NCBI GenBank assembly: GCA_003164095.1
Contig: PLRX01000089.1
Location: forward strand, 1-64,000
Length of the DNA: 64,000 nt
Direction: 5' to 3'
Source: Acidimicrobiaceae bacterium
GTDB lineage: Bacteria; Actinomycetota; Acidimicrobiia; Acidimicrobiales; RAAP-2
Position 1 is the first letter of the stretch. Every line of letters begins with the position of its first letter. This document shows positions 44,731 through 54,305 of the stretch, piece after piece. The position numbers and the translations under genes are program-made. The notes beneath the pieces are model-generated. The model was not told the DNA's origin. It saw only the letters and a list, made by a program, of their open reading frames with translations, and did no database searches.

Positions 44731-47700
44731 ATGGGACCCACACCGTCGGTTCCGGCCAGCGTGCGGCGCCCCGAGTCGTCTACCGGGCGGCCCGTCGTCC
44801 TGGTCGTCGACCCACAGCATTCGTTGCTGGACGACCTGGTGGTGGGGATGCTCGAGCGGTCGTCCGGCGTGCTCGACCCACAGTGGCCGGCCCGCACCGC
44901 CCCGGAAGTCCGCACTGTCCGCCACCGCGACGAGGCGCGCCGGACGCTGGAGACCGAGCCGGTGGTGGCAGTCGTCCTGATCCTTCCCGTGGGTGACCAA
45001 CAGGCCCACGAGCGCACGCGCGACCTGCGATCGGTGATCGCAGCGGTGCCGCTGATCGTCGTCCACGACGTTGGGTCCGGGGAACGTGCCGAATTCGTCG
45101 GGCGCGGCGCCGACGACGCCATCACCCGCGGGTCCCTGACCACCGCGCTGGTACCGGCGCTGGTGACGGAACTGCGCCGGCGACGCCGCACGACGCTGGA
45201 GGACCTGGTGGCGGCCCACCTCCTCGTCGACGTGCTGGCCTGGGAGTCGGGCTATGTCCTCCTCGATGCGGACGGGCACGTCGTGGAGAGCGCGCTGCAA
45301 TCGGGTGAGCCGTGGTTCGGGGGACTGACCGGGCTGCGGGCCGCCGACCTGGTCGTGCCCGGTGAAGTCGAGCGGTTCGAGGGCGCGCGGCGACTGGCCC
45401 AGCAGATCCCGTCGGTGGCCCGGACCGTGGTGGTCGAGGTCGTCGCGCCCGGGCCCGGACGCCGCTGGCTCGAGGTCTCGCTGGTGAACGTGTCCACGTT
45501 GTCGCCGCTCGGTGGCGTGGTGGCGACCCACCGGGACGTGTCCGATCAGCGCCGGCCGGCGCCGTTCCTGTCGGGATCGGGCCCGGGACTCCCGGGCACC
45601 CAGGTCATGGAGTGCCTGAGCGAGGGCGTGGTGGTGTTCGGGTCGGACGGGCGGATCACGGCTTGGAACGACGCGGCGTCCCGACTGCTCGGGACCCCGG
45701 TGACCGACGCACTGGCGGCGGACATCCAGGACATCGTCCCCCATCTGCGGCCGCCGACACCGTCGGAGCGCACGGGTGTCCCGGACGTCTGGGTCGACGA
45801 GTTCCGCAGCGTGCTGTCCGACGGCTCCGAGCAGGTGCTGGAACGGCGCTTCACCCGGAGGTGGGGAGAGCAGGGGGCCCTGTGCGAGACGGTGCTGGTG
45901 GTCTCCTCTGCGACCGAGGCCCGAGCCTCCGCCGCCCTCGCCCGGCGGTTCCAGGCCATCCTCGACTCGTCGTCGGAGGCCATCCTGTCGAAGACCACCG
46001 ACGGCATCATCATCACCTGGAACGGCGCCGCGGCCCGGATGTACGGCTACACCGCCGAGGAGGCGGTCGGTCAGCACGTGTCGATGCTGGTGCCGGCCAA
46101 CCGTCGTGCGGAGCTGGCCACGATCATGCACCGGGTCCTGGCGGGGGCCGGGGTCGAGCGGCTCGAGACCGTACGGCGGCGCAAGGACACCTCCGAGGCC
46201 GAGGTGATCCTCAACGTGTCGCCGCTGCACGACGACGACGGCAACGTGGTGGGCGCCATCACGGTCGCCTCCGACATCACCGAGCAGCGGGTGGCGGAGG
46301 CGGAGCGTGAGCTCGCCGAGGTCCACTTCGATGGGATGTTCCGACGGTCGGCCTTCGGGATGGCGTTGGCGGACCTGGTCGGCCGGATCACCGTGGCCAA
46401 TCCTGCACTGTGCGAGATGCTCGGTCACACGGCACGTGAGCTGGTGGGCCACCAGCTCTCGGACTTCGCTGCGGTGGGAGTGGCGACCGCCGACGACGGT
46501 GGACTCCCGTCCGTGCGGGAGGGCACCGACTCCTATAGCGACGAGCGCCGCTATCGCCGGCCTGAGGAGGTGGTCGTGTGGCTCCAGTGCAACGTCACCC
46601 TCATCCGGGGTCCGTCCGACGAGCCCCTGTACCTGATGGTCCAGGCACTCGACATCACGGCACGCAAGCGCATCGAGATGGAGCTCGAACACCGCGTGCT
46701 GCACGACGACCTCACCGGCCTGCCGAACCGTGCGTTGCTGAACGACCGCCTCGACCAGGCCCTGGCCTCCGCCCGTCGATCGGGAGCACAGGTGGGCGTG
46801 GTGTTCCTCGACGTCGACGGCTTCAAGCACGTCAACGATGCCCTCGGCCACGGCACGGGCGACAACCTGCTGGTCGAGCTGGGCCACCGGCTGTGCACCG
46901 CGGTGCGGCCCGACGACACGGTGGCCCGGTTCGGGGGTGACGAGTTCGTCATCCTGTGCGCCGATGTGGACATCGAGGAGACGGAGCAACTGGCCGAGCG
47001 GATCGGGGCCACCATGTCCGAGCGGTTCGACGTCGGAGGCCACGAGGTGGAGGTCCACGCCAGCCTCGGGATCACCGTGAGCGTGCCCGAGAGCACGGTG
47101 CAGTCGATCCTGTCCGAGGCGGACGCCGCAATGTTCCGGGCGAAGGATCTGGGGCGGAACCGTGCAGCCGTGTTCGACGACACCCTCCGCGCCCGCGCCG
47201 TCGAGTTCCTGGACGGCGAGAAGGCCCTGCGCCTCGCCATTGCCCGCCGCGAACTGGTCGCCTACTACCAGCCGATCATCGACCTGGCGTCGGGCCGACC
47301 CATCGGGGTCGAGGCGTTGGTCCGGTGGGTCCGGGAGGACGGCGGAGTCATTGCTCCGGACCAGTTCATCCCCCTGGCCGAGGCGACGGGCCTCATCGTG
47401 CGCCTCGGTGAGCTCGTGTTGCTGGAGTCGGCCGAGACCGTGTCGAAGTGGAACGCGGACGGCGCCGTTGACGGTGGGCTGTGGGTCAGCGTCAACCTGT
47501 CCGCCCGCCAGCTGTCCGAGCCGTCACTCGTGGAGACGGTCCGCCACGCGCTCGAGTCGACCGGGTTGCCAGCGGATCGGCTGCACCTCGAGGTCACCGA
47601 GACGGTGGTGATGGACGACGTGCGCGAGTCGATCGTACGACTCGACGACATCCGCGGCCTGGGCGTTCGACTGTCGATCGACGACTTCGGCACGGGGCAC

Positions 47701-48033
47701 AGCTCGCTCGCCTATCTGAAGCAGCTGCCCGTCGACACGCTGAAGATCGACCGTTCGTTCGTGGACGGGGTGGTCGACGACCCCGACGACCGGACCATCG
47801 TGGAGGCGGTCGTGAGTCTCGGCCGGGCGCTCGGGCTCACCTGTCTGGCTGAAGGGGTGGAGACGCCCGCCCAGCTCGAGGCACTGGTACGGATGGGATG
47901 CCAGCTGGGCCAGGGCTACCACTGGGCCCGGCCGATGCCGGCGGACGAGGCCAGACGGTGGTTCGAGGCCCGGATGCCGACGGTGCATAACGGTGGCGGA
48001 ACGATCGGGCCCTCGGACGTTACAGAGTCGTAA
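44731..48033 (+). CDS. PAS-GGDEF-EAL bifunctional cyclic-di-GMP signalling protein
   Basis: PAS repeats; HDDLTGLPNRALLNDRL...ARFGGDEFVILC (GGDEF) and YYQPIIDLASGRPIGVEALVRW...IDDFGTGHSSLAYLKQLPVDTLKIDRSFVDG (EAL). Confidence 0.95.
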   Translation: MGPTPSVPASVRRPESSTGRPVVLVVDPQHSLLDDLVVGMLERSSGVLDPQWPARTAPEVRTVRHRDEARRTLETEPVVAVVLILPVGDQQAHERTRDLRSVIAAVPLIVVHDVGSGERAEFVGRGADDAITRGSLTTALVPALVTELRRRRRTTLEDLVAAHLLVDVLAWESGYVLLDADGHVVESALQSGEPWFGGLTGLRAADLVVPGEVERFEGARRLAQQIPSVARTVVVEVVAPGPGRRWLEVSLVNVSTLSPLGGVVATHRDVSDQRRPAPFLSGSGPGLPGTQVMECLSEGVVVFGSDGRITAWNDAASRLLGTPVTDALAADIQDIVPHLRPPTPSERTGVPDVWVDEFRSVLSDGSEQVLERRFTRRWGEQGALCETVLVVSSATEARASAALARRFQAILDSSSEAILSKTTDGIIITWNGAAARMYGYTAEEAVGQHVSMLVPANRRAELATIMHRVLAGAGVERLETVRRRKDTSEAEVILNVSPLHDDDGNVVGAITVASDITEQRVAEAERELAEVHFDGMFRRSAFGMALADLVGRITVANPALCEMLGHTARELVGHQLSDFAAVGVATADDGGLPSVREGTDSYSDERRYRRPEEVVVWLQCNVTLIRGPSDEPLYLMVQALDITARKRIEMELEHRVLHDDLTGLPNRALLNDRLDQALASARRSGAQVGVVFLDVDGFKHVNDALGHGTGDNLLVELGHRLCTAVRPDDTVARFGGDEFVILCADVDIEETEQLAERIGATMSERFDVGGHEVEVHASLGITVSVPESTVQSILSEADAAMFRAKDLGRNRAAVFDDTLRARAVEFLDGEKALRLAIARRELVAYYQPIIDLASGRPIGVEALVRWVREDGGVIAPDQFIPLAEATGLIVRLGELVLLESAETVSKWNADGAVDGGLWVSVNLSARQLSEPSLVETVRHALESTGLPADRLHLEVTETVVMDDVRESIVRLDDIRGLGVRLSIDDFGTGHSSLAYLKQLPVDTLKIDRSFVDGVVDDPDDRTIVEAVVSLGRALGLTCLAEGVETPAQLEALVRMGCQLGQGYHWARPMPADEARRWFEARMPTVHNGGGTIGPSDVTES

Positions 48034-48075
48034 CAGCCCCTTCCCCTGATCGGCGGCCTGCGTAACGATTGAACC

Positions 48076-48930
48076 ATGGGATCGCTCGTCCACCTCCACC
48101 CCCACCGGGACACCGGCTCCGGTGCGGTCGGGACCGGGGTGCGCGAGGCCGGCGGGAACGACACGTCCAGCGATGCCGGACCGGTGTGGCTGCTGGGGGC
48201 TGCTGCCGTCCTCGCTCCGGTCGTCGTCGCCATCCTGCTCACACCGTGGCGCGATCGGCTGGCAACGGCAGACGATGCCCTGCTGCTCGTGGTGGTGATC
48301 GTCGCCGTGGCCACCTCGGGCCGTCGGTGGGCCGCCGCGTTGTGCGCCGTCAGCGCCGCGCTGTCGTTCGACTTCTTCCTCACCCGGCCCTACGAGTCGC
48401 TCCGGATCACCCGCAGCAGCGACCTGACGACCGAGGTCCTCCTCCTGGTGGTCGGCCTCCTGGTGGGTGACCTGGCTGCTCGTGGCCGGCACCACCGGAC
48501 CTCGGCCCGTGAGGGACGCGACCACCTCGCCGCGCTGCACGCCGTCACCGAGCTGGCCGCGGCCGGTGGGGAGCCTGAGGACGTGGCCCGTCTGGTCGAC
48601 GTCGAGCTCCGGCGTTTGCTGACCCTCCGCAGCTGTACCTACGCCACGGGCGACGGAGGCCTGGCCGCCCGACTGCGGCCCAGCGGTGAGGTCCGGGTGG
48701 GTGCCGTGGTCTGGAACACCCAGGACCTCGGGCTGCCACATCGTGGGGTCGACCTGCCGGTGCGCTCCGGCGGCGAGGTGGTCGGCCACTTCCTGCTGGT
48801 GCCCGAGCCCGGGGTGCCGGTGGGCCAGGACGTGCTGCTGGTGGCTGTGTCCCTCGCCGACCAGGTCGGCGCGGCCGTGGCCGCGGCGCACGTACCCGAC
48901 GTGGACGGCACCGTGACCATCAGGCGCTGA
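48076..48930 (+). CDS. DUF4118 (KdpD-like) membrane protein
   Basis: DDALLLVVVIVAVATSGRRWAAALCAVSAALSFDFFLTRPYESLRI, characteristic of DUF4118. Confidence 0.8.
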   Translation: MGSLVHLHPHRDTGSGAVGTGVREAGGNDTSSDAGPVWLLGAAAVLAPVVVAILLTPWRDRLATADDALLLVVVIVAVATSGRRWAAALCAVSAALSFDFFLTRPYESLRITRSSDLTTEVLLLVVGLLVGDLAARGRHHRTSAREGRDHLAALHAVTELAAAGGEPEDVARLVDVELRRLLTLRSCTYATGDGGLAARLRPSGEVRVGAVVWNTQDLGLPHRGVDLPVRSGGEVVGHFLLVPEPGVPVGQDVLLVAVSLADQVGAAVAAAHVPDVDGTVTIRR

Positions 48931-49162
48931 CGGAGGCCCGTAGGGGCCGGGTGCCGATTGACACACTCCCGCTACCGGCGGTTCCGGTTCACACAATGCA
49001 TGCACGCCTGCAATCCTCCGGAAACGAAGGCCACGTACGGTCGTTGCCACGAGGTGTACGACACCGTGCGCCCTCGACCCGAGGGGACCGGTCAGGGGCG
49101 GGCCCGACCGGCGCCTCCGGGGCCGACTCGACGGGCGGTACGGGAGGGCGAAGGACCGAGCC

Positions 49163-50692
49163 ATGGCCGCAGACCCAGAGGATGAGGGCAGGCCGTTCGA
49201 CGACGATCTCGGACCGCTGGCCGTGCTCGCCCGGGAGGGTTCGCTGATCGACCCGGGGGGCCACGCGCCGGCCACTCCGCACGTCATCGTCCTGTTCGGC
49301 GCCACGGGTGACCTGGCCAAACGGAAGCTCCTGCCCGGCCTGTTCCATCTGTCTCGCGCCGGGATGCTGCCCGACTGCCACATCGTGGCCACCTCGCTCG
49401 ACGCTCTCGACGAGGGTGAGTACCACGACATCGCCAGATCGGCCTGTGACGAGTTCGCCCGGGGCCTCATCACGAACGAGCACTGGGGCGAGTTCGAACG
49501 ACGCATCACGTATGTGTCCGGGCACCACGGTGTGCACGGCCTGGCCGACACGGTCCGGACTCTGGAGGCCACCTTCGACACCGAGCCCCGGCGGCTCCAC
49601 TACCTGAGCATCCCGCCCCATGCCGCCGATGCGGTCGTCCGTACCCTCGGCGAGGCGGGGCTCACCGACCGGGCCCGCGTCATCATGGAGAAGCCCTTCG
49701 GGACGGACCTCCACAGTGCCCGCCAGCTGAACTCCCTCGTCCGCGAGGTCTTCGACGACGACCAGGTCTTCCGCATCGATCACTTCCTTGGCAAGGAGGC
49801 GGCCCAGAACATCCTGGCGTTCCGCTTCGCCAACGGTCTGTTCGAGCCGATCTGGAACCGGCAGCACATCGACCACGTCCAGATCGACGTGCCGGAGACG
49901 CTCGGCGTCGAGTCGCGCTCTGCCTTCTACGAGCAGACCGGGGCCTACCGGGACATGGTGGTCACCCACCTCCTGCAGGTCCTGGCCTTCGTGGCCATGG
50001 AGCCACCGACCGAGCTCGAGCCGCGGTCGATCAACGAGGAGAAAAACAAGGTCTTCCGCTCACTCCGGCCGATCGACCCCGGCAACGTCGTCCGGGGCCA
50101 GTACGAGGGGTACACGCACGCAGACGGGGTGGCCCCTGACTCCGACACGGAGACCTTCATCGCCCTGCGCTGCGAGATCGACAACTGGCGGTGGGCCGGG
50201 GTCCCGTTCTTCCTGCGGACCGGCAAGCACCTGGCGGAGGGCGCCCGGATCGTGTCGATCGCCTTCCGTGAGCCGCCGAAGTCGATGTTTCCCGCAGGCT
50301 CGGGCGTGGGGACCCAGGGGCCCGACCACCTGACCTTCGACCTGGCCGACGCGTCCAAGCTCTCGCTCTCGTTCTACGGCAAACGGCCCGGTCCGGGAAT
50401 GAAGCTCGACAAGCTCAGCCTGCAGTTCGCGCTGCACGAGACCGAGGAGTCCGACAACGTCCTCGAGGCCTACGAACGCCTCATCCACGACTCGATGGCC
50501 GGTGACCAGACCCTCTTCACCAACGCGGAGGGGATCGAGCGCCTGTGGGAGGTGTCCCAGCCACTGCTCGAGCACCCGCCGGAGGTACAGCTCTACCGCG
50601 TCGGGTCGTGGGGCCCGCCGGCCATGCGCGAGCTGATCGCCCCCCGCTCGTGGCGGCTGCCGTTCGAGCGGGGATGGCGTCAGAAGCGGTGA
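49163..50692 (+). CDS. zwf: Glucose-6-phosphate dehydrogenase
   Basis: VLFGATGDLAKRKLLPGLFHL; RIDHFLGKEAAQNILAFRFAN signature. Confidence 0.97.
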   Translation: MAADPEDEGRPFDDDLGPLAVLAREGSLIDPGGHAPATPHVIVLFGATGDLAKRKLLPGLFHLSRAGMLPDCHIVATSLDALDEGEYHDIARSACDEFARGLITNEHWGEFERRITYVSGHHGVHGLADTVRTLEATFDTEPRRLHYLSIPPHAADAVVRTLGEAGLTDRARVIMEKPFGTDLHSARQLNSLVREVFDDDQVFRIDHFLGKEAAQNILAFRFANGLFEPIWNRQHIDHVQIDVPETLGVESRSAFYEQTGAYRDMVVTHLLQVLAFVAMEPPTELEPRSINEEKNKVFRSLRPIDPGNVVRGQYEGYTHADGVAPDSDTETFIALRCEIDNWRWAGVPFFLRTGKHLAEGARIVSIAFREPPKSMFPAGSGVGTQGPDHLTFDLADASKLSLSFYGKRPGPGMKLDKLSLQFALHETEESDNVLEAYERLIHDSMAGDQTLFTNAEGIERLWEVSQPLLEHPPEVQLYRVGSWGPPAMRELIAPRSWRLPFERGWRQKR

Positions 50693-50731
50693 CGCTCCGG
50701 GGGAAGGGACCGGCCCCGGGCGAGGACGACC

Positions 50732-52512
50732 GTGTCTGACGGGACCTGGGGCAGCGACGGCCAGGTCATCGTGTGCGGGCTCCACGGCGTGGGACTGCGC
50801 ACGGTCGAGCAGCTCCACCAGAGCCGTGTGCCGGTCGTGGTGGTCGATGACGCGCCGGACCCCCGACTGGCTGATGTGGTGGAGGGATGGGGTGTGCCGC
50901 CCATCCGGCGGAGTGCCCGGATGGGCGACGGGTTGGCGGGGGCCGGCCTCGACAAGGCCCAGGCGGTCATCTGCGTCGAGTCCGACGAGCTGGCCACCCT
51001 CGAGATCGCCATGCGCGTGCGCGAGGCGCGTCCGGACGTCCGTCTGGTGGTCCTGATGGCCAACCCGTCCGTGGGTCGGGCTCTCGAGCGCATCCTCGGG
51101 TCCGGGATCATCCTGGACCCGGCAGCACTCGCGGCACCCTCGTTCGTGGAGGTGTGCCTCCACCGCCCCTCGCACCGTCTCGAGCTCGGGGGCGAGCGGT
51201 TCGTGGTGGCCGAGGTGGCCGCTGGCGAGGACGAGGCGGCGGGCCGGACGTTCCGCAGCCGGTTCGGGCACCTGGCGCCCGTGGCCGTCGTGCCGGCGGA
51301 CGGCAGCGGCATCGTGTGCTGTCCCGGCCGTGACCACCCGGTGGCCGTGGGGGACCGGGTGACGGTCCTCGCTACCACCGCCGACCTGGACCGGGCGGGG
51401 GTCGACGTCGGCGAGGGCGACGGTCCGGCCGGCACGAGGATCCCTGTGGTCGAACGGGCCAGGCGCCGGTTGAACGCCCTCCGGGAGTCCAACGGCTGGG
51501 GCCTCACCGTGGTGGCGGTCGCTGTCTTCGTCCTCCTCGTCGTGGCATCGGCCGTCATCCGCGTCGGCTACGTGGTCCACGGGCCTCCGGGGCACCTGAG
51601 CACGCTGGAGTCGGTGTACTTCACGGTGGAGACTGTGGCCACTGTCGGCTACGGGGACTTCAACTTCTCGGGTCAGTCCCCCTGGTTCGTGGTCTTCGGG
51701 ATCGTCCTCATCGTGCTCGGGGTCGCATTGGTCTCGACGGTGTTCGCACTGTTCACGAACTTCCTCGTGAGCCGGCGCATCGACCAGTCGCTCGGTAGGG
51801 GCAAGGTGCCCGGCATGACCGGGCACGTGGTCGTGTGGGTCTCGGTGCGGTCGGCGTGCGGGTGGTGGAGGGTCTGGTGGCCGAGGGGCGCAAGGTGGTT
51901 GTCGTCGAACGCGATGCCGGCAACCGCTACCTCGACCGGGCGAGGGCGCTCGACGTTCCCGTGGTGATCGCCGACGCCACGCAGCGCCAGACGCACGCCA
52001 CCGTCAACCTGGCCGATGCCTCGGCCGTGGCCATCCTGACCAGTGCCGACCTCACCAACATCGAGACAGGGCTGGCGGTGCGCGAGTCACTGGGCGACCG
52101 GTGGGACGAGGTGCCGGTCGTGCTGAGGGTGTTCGACCGCGACTTGGCCAGGATGATGGAGCGGAACTTCGGGTTCCGCCACGTGCGGTCGACGTCGGCC
52201 CTGGCCGCTCCATGGTTCGTCGGAGCGGCCCTCGGTCTCGACGTGTTGGAGACCTTCTTCGTGGACCAACAGCCGTTCCTCGTGGGCCGGCTGGCCATCG
52301 TCCCGGGCGGGGGGCTCCAGGGCCTGGCCATGCAGGACCTGTCGGCCCGGACCAGGGTGGTGGCATTGGCCCGGGCGGCCACGGGCGGGACGCTCGAACA
52401 CCCACCCCGCCGGGGGACCCGTTTCCAGGGGGGTGACCGGGCCTATCTCCTCGGTCCCTACGACGAACTCCTCGACGTGCTCCGTCGGGACCAGCGGCCG
52501 TCGAGTTCCTGA
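50732..52512 (+). pseudogene. TrkA-N/RCK-containing potassium channel family protein split by a single-base frameshift
   Basis: Ion-channel pore TVATVGYGDFNF in frame 50732; second RCK domain GLGAVGVRVVEGLVAEGRKVVVVERDAGN resumes in the 51835 frame. Confidence 0.7.
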
Positions 52513-52671
52513 GCCATCACCCGACGTTCGCCCTCGCAGGTGTGACGCGGGACCGGATCGGACGATGGGGAGGATGATCGGGCATGATCGGTGCGACGCC
52601 GCGAGCCGGACCGGCGGACCGTCAGGGCAATCAGGACAATCAGGACGAACTGAGTGAGGTGGGGGGAACGC

Positions 52672-53934
52672 ATGATGCGCAAGCTCGTGACCGCTGCTGT
52701 CGCCGTGGCGGCGGCAACATCTGTCCTCGTCGGTGTAGCCGGCGTGGCGTCGGCCGCCCCGGCTCCAATGCAACTGGTCATCGGGCAGTCCCAGGCATTC
52801 GCCATCCTCGGGGCGTCGTGCGGCGGCATCCAGGAAGCCGTGACGACGAACGGCTTCGGCCCGTCCACCGGCTACCCGACGGGCGTGGTCCAGATGAAGA
52901 CTTCGTGCGGAGGCAGCGGCAAGGGCGGTGGCTACCACTCGACGACCTACACGGCGACGGCCGACGTGGTCTGGGACTTGACCGCGGCGGTCGTATCGAC
53001 ATCGGCGCCGGCCACCGGCGCCGTCACCGACCCGTCGTACAGCGCGTTCGACACAAGTGGCAACGAGGTCTACAACTCGGGGACCTCGGCGTTCCTGCTC
53101 CTGGCGCCGACCTACGTTCCGGTGCCACGGGTCACGGGTGACTCGGTCACCGTGGGCCCTGCCGCCGGTGGGACGTCGGTGACGATCACGGGCACCGGGT
53201 TCACCGCGGCCACGGCCGTGTCCTTCGGAGGCGTGCCGGCGGCGAGCTTCACCATCACCTCCGACACCTCGATCACGGCCGTATCGCCCGGCGCTGCGGC
53301 CGGAACGGTCGACGTGACCGTCACCTCGGCCGGAGGCACCGACCAGACCGGACCGTTTGACCTGTTCTCGTTCGTGGCCGCGCCGACGGTCACCTCACTG
53401 AGCCCGTCCTCGGGGCCGCTCAACGGAGGGAACCTGATCGTCGTCTCGGGCACCGGCCTGGCGGCGGTCACATCGGTCGACATCGGAGGGTCGTACGCCG
53501 CGGTCGAAGCGCAGGACGACACCTCGATCACCGTGATCGCTCCAGCGGGCGAATCCGTCGACAACTCCTCACTGCGGGTCACGTCCGTTGGGGGAACGGC
53601 TTCCGCCGCGTACGCCTACACCGCACCGGACCTGTGCGGCACGGGCTGCGTGTTCACGAGTCCCGCAACCGCGTCGGCCTTCGCGAATGTCCCATTCAGC
53701 TTCACCGTGTCGGCGAGCGGCTATGTCATCCCGTCCTTCACGGAGAAGGGCAAGCTGCCGAAGGGCGTCACCTTCGTCGAGAACTACGACGGCTCCGCCA
53801 CCCTGTCGGGTACGCCGGTCGTCGTCGGGCGACGGGCCCCCGCCGGCACCTATCGGGCCAAGGTCACGGCCACGTTCGCGTACGGCACGGCGGTCAAACG
53901 GATCATCCAACAAGTGGTCCTGACGGTCAGCTGA
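52672..53934 (+). CDS. Secreted protein with two IPT/TIG domains
   Basis: Signal peptide; VTVGPAAGGTSVTITGTGFTAATAVSFGGVPAASFTITSDTSITAVSPGAAAGTVDVTVTSAGG and a second TIG repeat. Confidence 0.85.
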   Translation: MMRKLVTAAVAVAAATSVLVGVAGVASAAPAPMQLVIGQSQAFAILGASCGGIQEAVTTNGFGPSTGYPTGVVQMKTSCGGSGKGGGYHSTTYTATADVVWDLTAAVVSTSAPATGAVTDPSYSAFDTSGNEVYNSGTSAFLLLAPTYVPVPRVTGDSVTVGPAAGGTSVTITGTGFTAATAVSFGGVPAASFTITSDTSITAVSPGAAAGTVDVTVTSAGGTDQTGPFDLFSFVAAPTVTSLSPSSGPLNGGNLIVVSGTGLAAVTSVDIGGSYAAVEAQDDTSITVIAPAGESVDNSSLRVTSVGGTASAAYAYTAPDLCGTGCVFTSPATASAFANVPFSFTVSASGYVIPSFTEKGKLPKGVTFVENYDGSATLSGTPVVVGRRAPAGTYRAKVTATFAYGTAVKRIIQQVVLTVS

Positions 53935-54000
53935 TCGGCCGCACCTGGTCGACAGTCGGCTCGGCCCGGTGTCCGCGAACTAGTCCGGGACGCCCGGCAG

Positions 54001-54016
54001 GTACCCTGAGGGGTAC
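54001..54016. promoter_or_regulatory. CsoR/CstR-type operator GTACCC-TGAG-GGGTAC
   Basis: Perfect 6-bp arms, 4-bp spacer, 20 bp upstream of the CsoR-family start. Confidence 0.7.
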
Positions 54017-54035
54017 ACGATCCGGAGGTAGACCC

Positions 54036-54305
54036 GTGGAATTGCCCGATGAGGTCGTCGACGACCTGCGCAAGCGGCTGCGGCGCGCCGGCGGTCAGGT
54101 CCAGGCCGTCGAGAAGATGCTGGCAGAGGGTCGCGAGTGCCGCGACATCGTCACCCAGCTGAGCGCGGCGATCAACGCGCTCGAGCAGACCGGCTTCCGC
54201 CTGATCGCGTCAGGCCTCACCTACTGCATCGAGCACCCGGACGAGGCCGCCGCCTCGGGCTACCCGCTGGACGAGGTGCAACGCCTCTTTACGAAGCTGG
54301 CCTGA
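54036..54305 (+). CDS. CsoR/FrmR-family (CstR-like) transcriptional regulator
   Basis: LRKRLRRAGGQVQAVEKMLAEGRECRDIVTQLSAAINALEQTGFRLIASGLTYCIEHP; two Cys 29 residues apart. Confidence 0.9.
   Translation: MELPDEVVDDLRKRLRRAGGQVQAVEKMLAEGRECRDIVTQLSAAINALEQTGFRLIASGLTYCIEHPDEAAASGYPLDEVQRLFTKLA

Noticed and set aside
44404-47058. 884-aa minus-strand ORF antisense to the GGDEF/EAL gene
   Set aside because: His/Arg/Gly/Asp-rich composition without family motifs; typical of spurious long ORFs opposite high-GC genes.
47524-49581. 685-aa minus-strand ORF
   Set aside because: Spans the opposite strand of three real genes (GGDEF/EAL, DUF4118, zwf) and has low-complexity composition.
50060-51826. 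588-aa minus-strand ORF
   Set aside because: Antisense to zwf and the potassium channel gene; no recognisable domain.
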